Origin: Hemibagrus wyckioides
Taxonomy: Eukaryota; Chordata; Actinopteri; Siluriformes; Bagridae
Length of the DNA: 64,000 nt
Direction of reading: 5' to 3'
Assembly (NCBI RefSeq): GCF_019097595.1
Contig: NC_080711.1
Span: forward strand, 13,434,928 to 13,498,927
The notes beneath the pieces were generated by a model. It saw nothing but the letters and a program-made list of their open reading frames with translations, was not told the origin of the DNA and did no database searches. The translations under genes and the position numbers were made by a program. Below are positions 1-12,399 of the stretch, piece after piece; the first letter of the stretch is position 1, and each line of letters begins with the position of its first letter.

Positions 1-1129
1 CAATTCATCTGACATTCAACCAGATCTCTTACAAATCTTACAAAACCCTGCTTTAATCTGACTTACAAATGAGAAATTTGACGGTCTGAAAGCTTCATTA
101 ATCAAAGTTTACTCCGTTTCTTTGACTAACCCCTGCTGCGATATTAGTTGAGGATTTATTTGTAAGCACTATTTTCCAAGGTATTGTGTCCCAGTGATGT
201 CTCTGCTGAAAATCTCCATGAGGGACATAACTCCCCCACAACCACCCACGGCCACCATCAACACCACCCACATCCCCCTGCCTGTCTCTCTCTCTTCCTC
301 CATTAGCAGGTGGCAGTGGAGTGGGGGGGCTGGGGGTGGTCTGAACAGGATGGCGATTCTCTAGGCCTTCAGAATTGTTCATATTCAAACGGCTCCTTTT
401 GTTCAGACCCACAGCACGCTCAGACACTGAACCATGCCAGGAATACAAATCAGACCTCTGACAGGGCAGTTAACCTGCCGCTAAATATAGCTACAGAGAG
501 AGAAAGAGAGGGAGAGGGAAACTTGTGGTGTGCATGCCACAATAAGGGACAAAGAGAAGGAAGTGTTATTTGTGATGAACATGTGAATATAAATTCATCA
601 TAGCTATAAAAAAGCAACGGGTGTGGGCTGCTGCTTGCTGTACTATTTGCTTCAGTATCACGACTCAAAAAAAAAAAAAAGAGGCTGACACTCCTGCACT
701 GTGGGCCAGAGGGTGTTTATGGTGCCAGAAGCTTTAAAATATTGCAGACTTTCCACAAATCAGTGGAAAAACTCAATATTACAGTGAAGAGGTGGAGTAG
801 GTGCTGTTTTTTCTCAGAATCTTAAAGATTTTGCAAGGTTGTTACTGTAAAATATAGTAGATGAATAAATGGGCTTGTCTCATCATCTTGTGTGTGTGTG
901 TGTGTGTGTAACAGAGATCTGAGAAACCACTATCATGAATAGAATAGAGTAGCAGAAGTAATGCAATACAAAAATAAAAGATAGCATCTGAAAGATGAAG
1001 TCTATTTAAGAAGGACTATTTAATATGAGAGAAGTTGGGATGGAGATTCGGAGATAGAGATAGAGAGAGGGAGAGAATGAGAAATGTGTTTAAGCCACCA
1101 GGGATATGTGAGTCCTTCCAAAGTGGGAG

Positions 1130-1130
1130 A

Positions 1131-1164
<34 letters not shown>

Positions 1165-1165
1165 A

Positions 1166-1201
<36 letters not shown>
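1130..1201. repeat. (GT)n(GA)n compound microsatellite
   Basis: GT run followed directly by an interrupted GA run. The reading frame across it is low-complexity and not a gene. Confidence 0.9.
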
Positions 1202-1205
<4 letters not shown>

Positions 1206-1609
1206 GACTCCTACAGTATATAATTCATCCTTCTTTAATACCAGGGATTCATTTAACGCTGTACAATAGAAATAAACCAGTGTGTAACCTACTATTCATT
1301 TAAGTGCAGTAGGGATCAACTCGGCTTTTATTGTTGTTTTATGTTTCTATTTTTGTTTTGCTTTGTTTGATTGTTTTTTAATCATAATGTTTATTTCAAT
1401 CTAAATTGTCAATATATATTTGATTTTTTTTTAGAAAATCCTTAGATCAAGCCAATTTAAGCAGTGTTTGATTGAATTCTCCCTGAATTGGTCAGAACCC
1501 TAAACGAGCATCTTAATGAAGACATTATAATATATGTCTATGTATTCACAATCTAGCTATTGTTTCAAACAAGAAAAGAGCTAGGCTTGTCTTGGCTTTA
1601 TTCTTATTC

Positions 1610-1645
1610 CCCCCCACACACACATACACACACACACACACACAC

Positions 1646-1737
<92 letters not shown>
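1610..1737. repeat. compound (CA)n(TA)n microsatellite
   Basis: CA repeats to about 1649, then an uninterrupted TA run of about 87 bp (1651-1737). Confidence 0.95.
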
Positions 1738-1739
<2 letters not shown>

Positions 1740-2159
1740 TTTAATAGCCCAGTAGGCAGCTCCGCTCTTCATCTATTTTAGGAAATGTAATGATGAGGAA
1801 ATTAATTAATCATACCACTTTCTTGTCAAGGGCCATCTGCTTTAAAGGAGGGGGCATCCTGGCAATTTTACACCAGTTTAATTACTTTTCATTCCTCCGA
1901 AATTGACCTTTAATGCCCTGCATTGAATTCAATTATATCTATGCTTAGTTTTCGCAGTGTTTCGCAGTGGGATTTTATGGATTGTGGGATGCAATAGCTC
2001 ATGATTAATAACAGATGCTACAGCTTGCTTTATTACTATCATTATTAGTATTAGTATAACTAATATTAAAGTGAAATTAATCCATTTCTCGTGTTTACGT
2101 TTCACCTATGGCTCATTGAATGGGATTTGTGCCAAACTCGATCGCCTCTTTTCTCTACC

Positions 2160-2196
2160 GCACCCCTTTCTGACCGCGTTTGGCTCAACAATGGGA

Positions 2197-2245
<49 letters not shown>

Positions 2246-2860
2246 AGTTGTTGGAGGGGGCGTTTCCCCAGTATGGCTATTATGTGTTCTTTCTGTAGTC
2301 TTCCTCCAGATTTCTGCCGCCTCCTTCTTCTTCTCAGCTGTTTACCCCCGTTGGCAGGATTTAACACCGAGGGGTGAGTAACTGCTTATTCCTAAAATCT
2401 TGTATAGACAGTTAGAGAGGCTTTCAGCCGTGTGTGTGTGTGTAAGTGTGTGTGTGTGTTTAATTCGCAATAGCATTTCTAAACACTCAGTAGTAGGCTT
2501 TAAGGCGAAAACCGGTTATTTGAAACGCTAGCGATCTCGCGCGCCGTTATGGGCTCCAGCGTGTTAAAGAATACAGACTGGGTTGTGTTTCGTTTTTAGC
2601 TCACGGTACTTTGCTTAATCAGTGTATGACAGTTTGTTTTTGCCGGAATAAAAGCCGAAAAAAAGAGTAGTGTGTGTGTGTGTGCGTGTGTGTGTGTGTG
2701 TGTGAGTGTGTGTGGCTTTTCCCCCTTCCGCTCGTGCGCTGATCTGTATTCGGGCTGAGTGCTGTATTCACTACTCGTTTTCCATGAGAGTAGCCGAGCG
2801 CTCAGTGCTCAATACGCTTTCTGCTGCTCCTCAAACCTCTGCACTCTCACTGTGCACTAT
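2160..2860. promoter_or_regulatory. CpG-containing patch with possible donor site
   Basis: CG dinucleotides are frequent (AGCGATCTCGCGCGCCG at about 2530; 2730-2870). A strong donor, GAGGG|GTGAGTAAC, lies at 2373/2374 on the plus strand. It could be a promoter with a non-coding first exon of an unseen transcript, but no downstream exon can be linked to it. GA and GT tracts interrupt it. Confidence 0.25.
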
Positions 2861-2874
2861 AGTGCGCACTACAT

Positions 2875-3075
2875 TTGGAAATAAAGGTACTAAACTGCAC
2901 CATACTTTTCCTGGTGGCTGCTCTGATGGTAATATCAAGGAACATCTTCGGCACCTTTACCTGGGTAGGTGTATGTGTTGCTTTAAAGGTACATCAATGG
3001 TCCTTATGCACCTTAAATGAGTACATTAAGGGTACATCTGATGTAACTTTAATGGTACGACTCCAGCGACAAGAA
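2875..3075. repeat. GGTAC-containing degenerate repeat
   Basis: Contains repeated words around AAAGGTAC, GGGTACA and AATGGTACG. It resembles an abundant fish intergenic repeat built on GGTACCTTT-type words. Weak evidence. Confidence 0.35.
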
Positions 3076-3272
3076 GAATTAGCTAACCTTTATTTCTGAT
3101 GTGTAGAAAAACTCCAGCAGGTCAAATCAACTACATCTTTAACAAACGAACAAATGGACTAAATGAGCTGCACACTGAATAATCTGGTATAGTTGTAGTG
3201 ATGAACATTATGAATGAAATGTGTAGGCCTGTCCATAGTGTATTTTAGTCTCTCAACATGTTCCTTCTGGAC

Positions 3273-3455
3273 CAGGGGTGTCCGATCTAATCGGGGATGG
3301 ATGGTGTGGGTGCAGGTTTTCATTCCAACCAAACAGAAGCCACACCTGTCTACTGAAAGCCAAGATCGACGGATTAAACAGGTGGAATCAGGTGTGGCTC
3401 CTGCTTGATTGGAATAAAAACCTGCACTCACACCAGCCCTTAGTGGGTAAGATTT
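3273..3455. mobile_element. hAT-like short non-autonomous repeat
   Basis: Begins CAGGGGTGTCC, a common start of fish hAT-type MITEs. Its body is internally palindromic: GTGCAGGTTTTCATTCCAAC near 3311 pairs with the TTGGAATAAAAACCTGCAC region near 3408-3427. Target duplications are unclear. Confidence 0.5.
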
Positions 3456-3990
3456 GCTGTGCGACTCTATATACAGCTTCATATGAGCTTGTCATTCAGA
3501 TGAGCCCTGACCACTTGAAACCAAGCAGTAAGTAGACAAGCGGCTCGTTCTGTGCAGAACACTTGAAATTGGCCAGAAGGGTGCACAGGATCATATTACT
3601 CTGCCCTATGACATGGATACGTGGCAGATGGTCAGATGTGTGTTTGGGTCACTGAGGATGAATATTATTGGATTAGAGCATTTTTCTCAGATAGCCTAGT
3701 TTTGCACTGTGTTTTTTCCCCCAGATTATTTAGTTCCTTGATAAATAGCTGTGAAACCAGGGGTGTAAAAAAGGAGAGGTGATGAGATAAGGTAGATATA
3801 GAAAAGGGAATGAACGAATGAGTTTGAAAAAAGAAAAAAGAGAGAGAGGGAGAGGTGGCATGGTGTGATCAGTGTGTGGTGGCGTGTGTGCCTGTAGGCA
3901 TGGCAGGGTGAAGATGAACTCTCTGAACTCCCTCCTTGCTCAGTTAGATTCATATTGATCAAGGGAGGGGGAGAGAATAAGCACATACAT

Positions 3991-4022
<32 letters not shown>

Positions 4023-4892
4023 CTAGCTTCTGGCAGTCTCCTGCCTTCCTGCGTACTCTCGGATTGTTCACTGTAATAGACCGAAAGAGAAAAGCAGATT
4101 TAGATATAGACAAAAGGCATACAAATACTCAATTTAGTTCAGTTCCCTGTTTTGACTCTGCTTTAATACAGCTTTCCTGTGAATGCAGAAAGGAAAAAGA
4201 CAGCATACCAGAGCTTAAAGCGTACCAGTCATTGAGTACAGCTATACTGAGCTCTGCAAGAACATCTGGATATGGCATAATTTCTCAGTGGAGTGCATCT
4301 AATTCTTTAGGAATACAACAAATGAGCTGACTGACGGTAGGACAGTTTGCGCTTACTTGAATCGTTCATTGGAAATGAAATTGACCTTGTATAAAGTGTT
4401 TTTCTAATTCTCTATTGTGCATCATGTCCAAGTAATCACATCACCTTAAATCCTTGTGTCAGAAACATATTTTAATCAGCTTTAAAGGAAGCAAAAAGAG
4501 TGACTGATATTTTTTGAAAAGTGGAATTTCTAATCAGTGAGCCTAAGTAAGATCTAAGCCTAAAATTGGAGGACCAGAGCAGAAAATAGGATAATTAATA
4601 AACCCATAATGTCTAAATGAAGACAGGTCCAATTCAGAGCAGAAGAGATGAACATGGAGGGAGGAAGTGAGAGGAAAAGGAGGAAAGAAAGTAGTAGTGT
4701 GTGTGGCAGATGTGTGGGTGTGTGCGTGCTCCCACATTAATGGGCGCTTATGTATGTGTGCACACGTGTGTATCAAGGCGTAAGAGCCTCCTGTTAAGCA
4801 ACCAGCAAACCAGTAGCGAGAGCCTTCCTCTGGGAGCTGTCCTTGGTTCTGATGTGTGTGTGTGTGTGTATGCCCCCACCCCTCCTAACAAA

Positions 4893-4942
<50 letters not shown>

Positions 4943-5120
4943 CCTTGCTTGCATTTGAGTGTGGAGATTGACATCCTCACCCTTTCCATTTGGTATGAAG
5001 CAGGGGTGGGGGTGGGTGACACAGAGAGAAAGCGAGAGAGAGTAATAGGGTAATAGGTAATGTAGGAAGAGTAACAGGAGTAGCAGTAAAGAAAGCGAAC
5101 TGAAGGGAGGGAGAGAAAGC

Positions 5121-5155
<35 letters not shown>
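4893..5155. repeat. CT/CA and GA microsatellites
   Basis: A (CT)n(CA)n compound at 4893-4941 and a purine-rich GA stretch about 5023-5170, with pure GA at about 5124-5153. Confidence 0.9.
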
Positions 5156-5156
<1 letters not shown>

Positions 5157-5269
5157 GAGCGAGAGAGAAGGGGGAATATGGGAAGGCAGCGAGGGAGTGG
5201 GAGAGGAAAGGAAAAACAGAACAGCTGTGTGGTAATTGGACTCCCTTTAGTATTGTAGCGCATACATTG

Positions 5270-5640
5270 ACATCTGTCTGGTAATTGGCTTCCCTGTATC
5301 CTCTCTCGGCTTGTGTTCCGCTAAATGCCAGCTTTGGCGTTCCCGAAAAAAGAAGAGTATTCTGCAGAGAGAGGTGTATGTGTGCACATGCATCTTTGTG
5401 TGTGCTCAACAAAAAGCATTTTTCCTATCCCTCGCATTCCACACGAGACCTCCTGGGTTGCTAGAGAATCTAGCATTCTGTTTTCACAGTTGAGCTTCCT
5501 CCGCTTCACCTGTTCAAGGTGTCTATTGGCTGCCCTCTTAATTAGCGCCTGTTTCATTTCAGCGCCTGCGATTAGAACAGTCCATGCGGGCTCAATTATG
5601 CCTGACGTTACTGAACACATAGGCTACAGCTGAAAGGGTT
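5270..5640. promoter_or_regulatory. candidate conserved non-coding element
   Basis: Unique sequence with CTTAATTAGCGCCTG, GCGATTAGAACAGTCC and GGCTCAATTATGCC (homeodomain-type TAATTA and TAAT words). No protein recognised in any frame. Confidence 0.22.
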
Positions 5641-6164
5641 TGTTATTCTTCTGCTTTCCCTAATTCATGCTTTCATGATTCTTTGTGTACTGCAATGAGA
5701 CATCAGAGATTAATGATTGGAAACGTGGTGGCTGGATACTTTCCACTACTTCACTAGAACATATGATGTAAAATAATAAATAACAAAATAATACAACATT
5801 TTTACTAAAAATAAGAATAAACTAGAACATATACATATATATATGCATATACTGTCTGCAGTAACATTTCACTAGAACAGTGGTTCTTAAAGACGATAAA
5901 AACAAACTGCGAAGTGCGAACTGCAAAGTGCGTCTTTCTGTAATTTTTTTTTTTTTTTTTTGAATTTAGCCTCAAGCTTCTGCTTCAACTGATTTGTGAA
6001 CAGCTTTGCTTAGCAGCAGCCCTCAAATTGCATAGATAAACATGGTAAATAATTGATGCAGAGTGAGGGAACAGGGGAGCCTTTGGGCTGCAGACCTGAC
6101 ATCTGTGTTCCTGGTGCTATGTGTAGCCCTAAAATTCACCTTCGCATAACCCATCTAGCAGACA

Positions 6165-6575
6165 CACGAAACTGAGAGGAGTGGAATTTGATGTGGTCTG
6201 CTCCTGCCCTAGCCCGTGCACCTCGGCATGTTGTTTTCTACACACCACATTTCTAAAGAGTATTTTATTTAAGTTACCGTTGTTTTTCTGTCAGTCTGGC
6301 CATTCTCCTCTAACCTCTCTCAGCAACAAGTGTTTTTTCAATCACAGAACTGAATGTTTTTTGTTTTCATTCTCATTGTAAAGTGTGTAGATATTGCGCA
6401 TGAAAATCTCACGAGAACAACAGACATCAATTTCCACAACAGTGCACAGTCATAGTTCATAGTTCTTATGTTAGACATGAACATTAATTAAAGCTCTTTC
6501 CTTGTATCTGCATGAGTTTATACACTGCACTGCTGCAACATGATTGGGCAATTAAACAATGACATGAATGAGCAG
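6165..6575 (+). mobile_element. degenerate teleost interspersed repeat, copy 1
   Basis: Shares an ordered series of words with 42375-42800: GAGTGGAATTTGATGTGGTC / GAGTGGAACCTGATGTGGTC, CATTCTCCTCTAACCTCTCT / CATTCTCCTCTGATCCCTCT, and AGCTCTTTCCTTGTATCTGCA / AGCTCTTGACCTGTATCTGC. Both are in the same orientation. Class uncertain (DNA-type MITE most likely). Confidence 0.55.
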
Positions 6576-6599
6576 AATTATTATTATTATTACTATTAT

Positions 6600-8030
6600 T
6601 ATTATTATTATTATACACATCTTCACCATACTCCATGAGGATTTCAGTGAAAGGTTTGAGATAATATAGTATCAGAAATGTAAATCATTTTGGTCATAGC
6701 AATGCCAGCCTGACTTTAACTCATCAAGGGCTTCTTTAATACAGCACGAGGCTAATTATAATTAAAATATATATTCTGTTTTGTCAATACTATGCGCCCC
6801 AGCAAATACTATGGTGTATGGTTTATCTTCTTACCTTTTGTTAGCTTAATTTTTTGCATTGTATTATATCCAAGTATTTCCATTTCTTCCCATTTTTTTA
6901 AAAATTATTTTTAAACTTTAAATAAGTATAAAAATGACATAGCCACGTTCTCCATGATCTCTTTTATATACTTATATGATTATATCATCTTTTCACCAAT
7001 CATGTTCCATTACTTTAAACTGGTGAAAAAGATGTTTTTTTTTAATGGTGATGTTTAAGTTCTTTAATCTTTTTCTATTTCTTCAAAATTGCTTGCTAGT
7101 AACACTAGTATGAATACATCAGAAATATTAAACTTACGTTTGACTAGAAATTCAGAAGTCTATGTGTATATCGCTGTAGACATTCAGCAACCTATTCTTG
7201 TAAATGTATAAAGCTAGCAAGGTTGAAGTCTTTTGCTTAAATATGTAGTTTCTGCATCGTCGAAGTTGCCACATTTGCAGCTTTTAACCGACAAAGTCTT
7301 AGAGGCGCGCACACACAAGCACACACACACACACACAGAGGTTAAACACACATACACACAAACAAAGAGTCTAGAGTCTTTACTGAGAAAGATGAAGGGA
7401 GGTAAAAGGGGGATCTGTGGCTCAGCGTTACAAAGAAAGCTGACATATTTTTGGTTCTGTCTTTATTGAAGCGTTTTCATGAGAGTGAGTGTTTCTTGTA
7501 GAAATCTAAGCCTTTTAAAAGATGTGTTTTTCAGGATGCAGACAAGCTTTTCATGCTGTGTCAGTTTATGGTTTGATATTTTAGCGTTGCTCAATACAGG
7601 GAAATGAGTTTTCCTTGCATTGATTTATAGATAAATAAAGAAGACCTACATGAATTCTTCAGAAAATGAGTTCAGTTGGGGCATTCGAAATGGGCATATG
7701 TCGAACTTGATTCTGTCTTTCTTTCTCTCTCTCTGTCTGTTTATCTCTCTCTCTCTCTCTTTTAATATCTCTGTCTCAGTAGTGTGCTGTCAGTGTATCC
7801 AGCACTCCCAGTAAAGTGTGTGTTTCCATGTGTGTGTGATTGCGTGTGATTGTGTGATGTGTGAGTTTACGCGCGAGTCGCACTCACAGCTAAATGCCAG
7901 AACAGTTGTTGACAATGCCTGGGGTTAAAATACTTGCAAACACTAAATTCTGGATGTCACAACTTTATTTGCACACAGTGGTTAAATATGCGGCTGAATT
8001 TAGCTCCTGCCTGCAGCTTTATTCTCCCTT
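6600..8030. other. intergenic, no recognised feature
   Basis: AT-rich DNA with a short CA tract near 7310-7340 and CT tracts near 7725-7765. No gene or repeat family identified. Confidence 0.5.
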
Positions 8031-8034
8031 TTTT

Positions 8035-8037
<3 letters not shown>

Positions 8038-8112
<75 letters not shown>

Positions 8113-8113
8113 T

Positions 8114-8159
<46 letters not shown>

Positions 8160-8168
8160 GTCTCTCTT
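8038..8168. repeat. long interrupted (CT)n tract
   Basis: About 130 bp of pyrimidine-rich CT repeats with occasional G. It creates artificial open frames on both strands. Confidence 0.95.
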
Positions 8169-8169
8169 T

Positions 8170-9125
8170 GTCTGCCCACGAGAGGCGACTGTGGTACTCA
8201 ACTGTGCCAAGCTGGCATCGTGATGAGTAGGGGAGGCAGTGTGTTGTCCTAGTCAGCCCTCCAGGTTGTAGGTGGGCACGTGTGACTTTCCATTCACTCG
8301 TTCCCCTGAAAGCATACGTGATTGCAGGATAAATCAACAAATATTTCTCACTTTTTGTTATTTAGCAAATAGTATATGTTCCTGTCTTCCCTCATAAACT
8401 TTTCTACAAAGCTAGTTCCCAGTAAAATTAATATTTATCTGCTGTTGCGAACTGTTTTCATTCCCCAGAGTTTTAAATTAAAGAAAAAATGGATATAGAG
8501 CCCAAATTCTACATCAGAACTAATTCTAATGAATTAAAAACAAAATGGAGAAACACATAAATTCAACACATAAAGCAAAAACAACATGATTTTTTTTGCC
8601 ATGTCATTCTCAGTCATCTGACCAGCAGCGTCTGGCATCTGGCATTGGCAGTTATAATAAAAATACATTGAAAAACAAAAAAGTTCTAGCAAATATTACA
8701 CAAACTACTTTATTTTTGTTGTTTATGTTTCACTTCACTCTATTTATTGCCTGTTGTATGTAATTGCCTTATTATTTATATTTTGCTGAGTATTTTACTC
8801 ATACAACTCCAAAAATTGCTCTTTGTAGGCTATTCTGCTTTTCCTGTAGGACAAATCATTTCAAGTTAAAATGATAGATTGCCTTCTATAACCCTACAAC
8901 CTCAGCAAATTTCACAGAACCTGTAAAAAAAAAACATATGCTGCTTCATTCCTTTGAAATGTTTAGGATATTTATTTTAAAAGAAATGTGTGCAGTCTGT
9001 TAATTCTGTTTATACACGTTTATTCATCTTTATTTATTAAATTGGATTAAGGTTTCCAGACTCAAAGCTGCTTCAAGGTATTAGTTCATTTAGAAATTGG
9101 ATTGGCTCCATTTATTTAAAACAGG
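8170..9125. other. intergenic, AT-rich
   Basis: Nothing recognised. A short unique block follows the CT tract; the rest is AT-rich. Confidence 0.5.
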
Positions 9126-9129
9126 TTCT

Positions 9130-9500
9130 CCCCCCCCCTTCTTTTCAGACCTTGGATTTTGTTTCCAAATCTTTCATTCTTCCTGCCCTCCCACCATCCA
9201 GAGGAGCCTCGAGAGCACCGAGAGATGAAACAAAGAAAAACAGAGAGTGAAAGAGAGAAAAAGCGAAAAATAGGTGGAGGAGGGCGGTGGCCCCTGTTTG
9301 TGCTCCTGTCTCGATTACGGGTATTCTTGGGTTGATAATACAGATGTCGATGTTATTGCTTGAGAATACGCGTAGCTGAGTGGAAGCCATATTCATCTGA
9401 TGCCTACGGTGGAATAAATCAAATAACACGGCCGAGGAAATTAAAGAGATAAGAAGCGTGATGGTGTTCTCCTGTGTATCATGGGTGAGTTTCTCTTTTT
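9130..9500. promoter_or_regulatory. candidate conserved non-coding element
   Basis: Non-repetitive, with several CG dinucleotides (GATTACGGGTATTC, GTCGATGTTATTGC, AACACGGCCGAGGAAATTAA) in an otherwise decayed region, and no coding frame worth calling. The look is that of a conserved enhancer, but conservation itself cannot be seen here. Confidence 0.25.
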
Positions 9501-9504
9501 TTTC

Positions 9505-9584
<80 letters not shown>

Positions 9585-9586
9585 TC
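9505..9586. repeat. (TTTC)n microsatellite
   Basis: About 82 bp of uninterrupted CTTT/TTTC tetranucleotide, one strand all pyrimidine. Confidence 0.95.
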
Positions 9587-9589
9587 CCA

Positions 9590-9752
9590 CACTCCATACT
9601 CTTTCTGGCGCCGTCTGCTAAGGAGTCTGGAATCATCCAGCGTGGCATCATGTGTTTTATTGTGTGCTGATGGAGCCTGGAGTGGACAGGTGCCCTTATC
9701 AAAGCTCATGGACCAGAGAGGAAATCCAATAAGTCTGTGTGTGTGTGTGTGT

Positions 9753-9788
<36 letters not shown>

Positions 9789-10015
9789 ATACATGCATAT
9801 GTGTGTGTGTGTGTGTGCAAGGCGCCTAGAGATGGTCCTGCTCCAGCTCCTGGGGCTGAGGTAAATAAGGTCAGAGAGAAAGAGCAGCTCCATGAGGAGC
9901 TGCTGCATCAAAGCCCAGAGATCCATCACAATGGCAGCCTCCAATCCTCATACAGCCTGCAACAGAAAGCGCTCGAGCCAGAGGCAGGGAGACAAAAGAG
10001 GTGACATTCTGTCAC
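9590..10015. promoter_or_regulatory. candidate conserved non-coding element
   Basis: Unique sequence around a GT microsatellite: GCCGTCTGCTAAGGAGTC on one side and an unusually GC-balanced block at 9830-10005 on the other. No splice-consistent coding frame. Conservation is inferred from texture only. Confidence 0.22.
9737..9818. repeat. (GT)n tracts
   Basis: Two GT runs (9737-9785 and about 9801-9818) with a short unique spacer. Confidence 0.93.
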
Positions 10016-10019
10016 TCCA

Positions 10020-11395
10020 GGAATTAGTCTACCAGGAGGATCCTATTGTGCATGTGTGAAGGATTCAATGTTCAACATGATGCAGCCTGTTTGAAATCGA
10101 ACTAAAGGCTTGGCTAGGAGCATTGCAGCTCTTGTTTATGCTTCATAGCATCAGCATATTTACATGGTATTAACTCAGAGAATTGCAAAGTCATAGTGAT
10201 CTAAAAGCTGAGACTTGTCTAAATAAAATCAGCGCAAATACAACCCAATTATAGATATGGACCAAACTAAAGACACACACAGTGTAATTTCATTCGGCCC
10301 ACACACACTTGCGAAATTTAATACTGAAGCACATTCAATATTGATATATTGAAGCCTGCAGTGCACCATCCAGCATTTTCACATTAGAGGATTATCATAT
10401 GACAGACTCCAAATCCCAAAATGCATCACCAGTTCTATCAGATGCATGTGCACAACGGCACCTGACACAGAGCATTTGTCTTTTCTTTTCCTCCAAAGCA
10501 TCTGCTCTACAAAGAAGAAAAGTAGATACAGAGCGTTACTGGACAGTTTCAATAGAGATTTGGGACCAAGTACAGGTTTGCTTTTAGCAAAGATACAAAA
10601 ATATGATTTTTTGCAGCCGTCATGAAACAATACAATTCATGTCATTATTATTTCGCTAAATATGTTTCTGACTTATGAGCTGAGCTAAAAGAACAATTAT
10701 GGAGAATGATTTTATTTTTTTTTAAAAATTAAATTGTATATTGTCAGTAGTTGAAAAAACGTCATTAGCATATATGAATCTGTAATTAAAATAATCAATT
10801 ATTTATTAATAATTAATTACATAATAGTAAGTAGATGTGAATGCTTGGTATACCTTTGTAACGTCCATCATTCTGCTTTAGGGCCCGGGATTACTGATTT
10901 TTGTAGAGTAGAATTTTAGATGTCAAAGACATAGTAAGTTAAATAGGATTTTAATTAGCTTCACAGTTTATGGACCAGTGAAGTATACAAAAGAGCCAGT
11001 GTCTGTGATTTGAATTCATTCATTCAGTCATTTCTGAGAACTTCTTTATACTGTTCTGGAGCCAAAGTTGTTTCAGCCTTCGACATAAAGGATCAGAATC
11101 TGATAACATGAAATGTGAGTGACAGCAGCTCAGAGACGGGTCTTATCCCTGTTTTGTGGTTTATTATGAGGGTGTTCATGACTGTATCATGAAGCCCATT
11201 TCATGAAGCCCATTTCACTTTCAGATAAAAACAGTCCGGTTCTGAATGTCATTTCTTGCATTTAACACTAACCTTTGCTCGGACATGATGAAAGCCGGAT
11301 ACGCAGTATCACTGAATTCAAAAACCTTCATTGGTCTTTTGTTAGTAATGCAGTGGTGAATCGAATATGATTTTCCAGGCTTAGAGTAGGTGAAA
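10020..11395. other. intergenic, no gene
   Basis: AT-rich. A small direct repeat, CATGAAGCCCATTT, occurs twice in tandem near 11189-11216. Nothing else recognised. Confidence 0.5.
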
Positions 11396-11399
11396 CGCA

Positions 11400-11640
11400 T
11401 TCCCCGTTTGCTTATGTTGTGCTTCTGATTGTGAGGCCAGTGTTATCTGTGGCATCGTATTTAATGGGGTGTAATGTGATTACCTAAATCCTCCATTACG
11501 CTCTGAGAGGAGGGAGAGGCTCAGGCGCAGACAGGCCCATGACAGCAGCCAGACCCCTGCTTATACTCTGGCAGAAGGAGAAGCGGAAGAGGATTCTCCA
11601 CACTATCCTCCCCTGAGAGCCAAGCGTGCGTGGGTGTTAT
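11400..11640. promoter_or_regulatory. candidate conserved non-coding element
   Basis: Non-repetitive and more GC-rich than its flanks, with homeodomain-like GTGTAATGTGATTACC and then CTCAGGCGCAGACAGG. No gene recognised. Confidence 0.22.
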
Positions 11641-11665
11641 ATATATATATATATACATAGACAAA

Positions 11666-12395
11666 TTTATATAGACAAAAGTATTGGGACACACCTCCTC
11701 TTAATTATTAAATTCATGAGTTTTGATCAGACCCATTTCCACAGTTGTATAAAATTATCCGCCTGTCTATGCAGTCTGCATTTACAAACATTTGTGAAAA
11801 AATAGGTGATGGTTTATTCTGAATTCAAGCTTCATACTGTGAGAGGATGCCACCTTTTCCATAAGTCATTTTGTGGAATTTCATCCTTGCTAGATATCAG
11901 ACAGTTAACTGTGGTATTATTGGAAAGTGGAAATATTTAACAGCAGCAACTCGAACTAGAAGACCACGTGAAGTCACAGATGGAGGAGTGTAAAGCACTC
12001 TGCCACTGGACTCTGGAGCAGTAGAAGCATGTTCTGTTGAGTGACGAATCATGCTTCTGTTTTTGGCTTCTGTGATGGACGAGTCTGGGTTTGGCAGATG
12101 TCAGGAGAACTGCATTGTGCCAACTGTAACGTTTAATGGAGGAAGGATAATGATATGGGGCTGTTTTTCAGGGGTTGGGTTCCAGTGAAGGAATATAAGG
12201 CTTCAGCATACCAAGACATTTTGGACAGCGCTGTGCTTCCAGCTTTATGGGAACACTTTGGGGAAAGCCTTTTTGTATTCCAGCATGACTGTGCCCCAGC
12301 GCACAAAGCACACACAACCAAGGTCCATAAAGACACGGTTCAATCAGTTTGTTATGGATGATTTTGACAGGGTCACACAGTGCCCTGACCTCAAC
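11666..12395 (+). pseudogene. decayed Tc1-like transposon
   Basis: The left inverted-repeat-like end is ATATAGACAAAAGTATTGGG. Shifted frames then give recognisable Tc1 pieces: the first catalytic Asp region (SDES, near 12040), VWVWQM-like, GRIMIWGCFS (near 12145-12175), [20 protein letters not shown] (12205-12265) and FQHDCAPAHKA (12280-12310). It breaks off after a PDLN-like stretch near 12395. Many stops and shifts; not functional. Confidence 0.8.
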
Positions 12396-12399
12396 ATAG

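Larger units (their letters stand above)
1..2159. other. intergenic, simple-repeat rich
   Basis: Holds GT, GA, CA and TA microsatellites and AT-rich unique DNA. No gene is recognised on either strand; the open frames here run through low-complexity sequence. Confidence 0.6.

Noticed and set aside
4748..5412. Two long overlapping minus-strand frames (171 and 175 codons)
   Set aside because: They run through CT, CA and GA microsatellites, are dominated by Ser-Leu or Cys-Val repeats, and match no protein family.
7894..8340. Open frames of 98-127 codons on both strands
   Set aside because: Produced by the (CT)n tract; pure Ser-Leu or Arg-Glu repeats.
9145..10004. Frames of 113-185 codons around 9.1-10 kb
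   Set aside because: Carried by the (TTTC)n and (GT)n tracts, with no splice-consistent or family-like protein.
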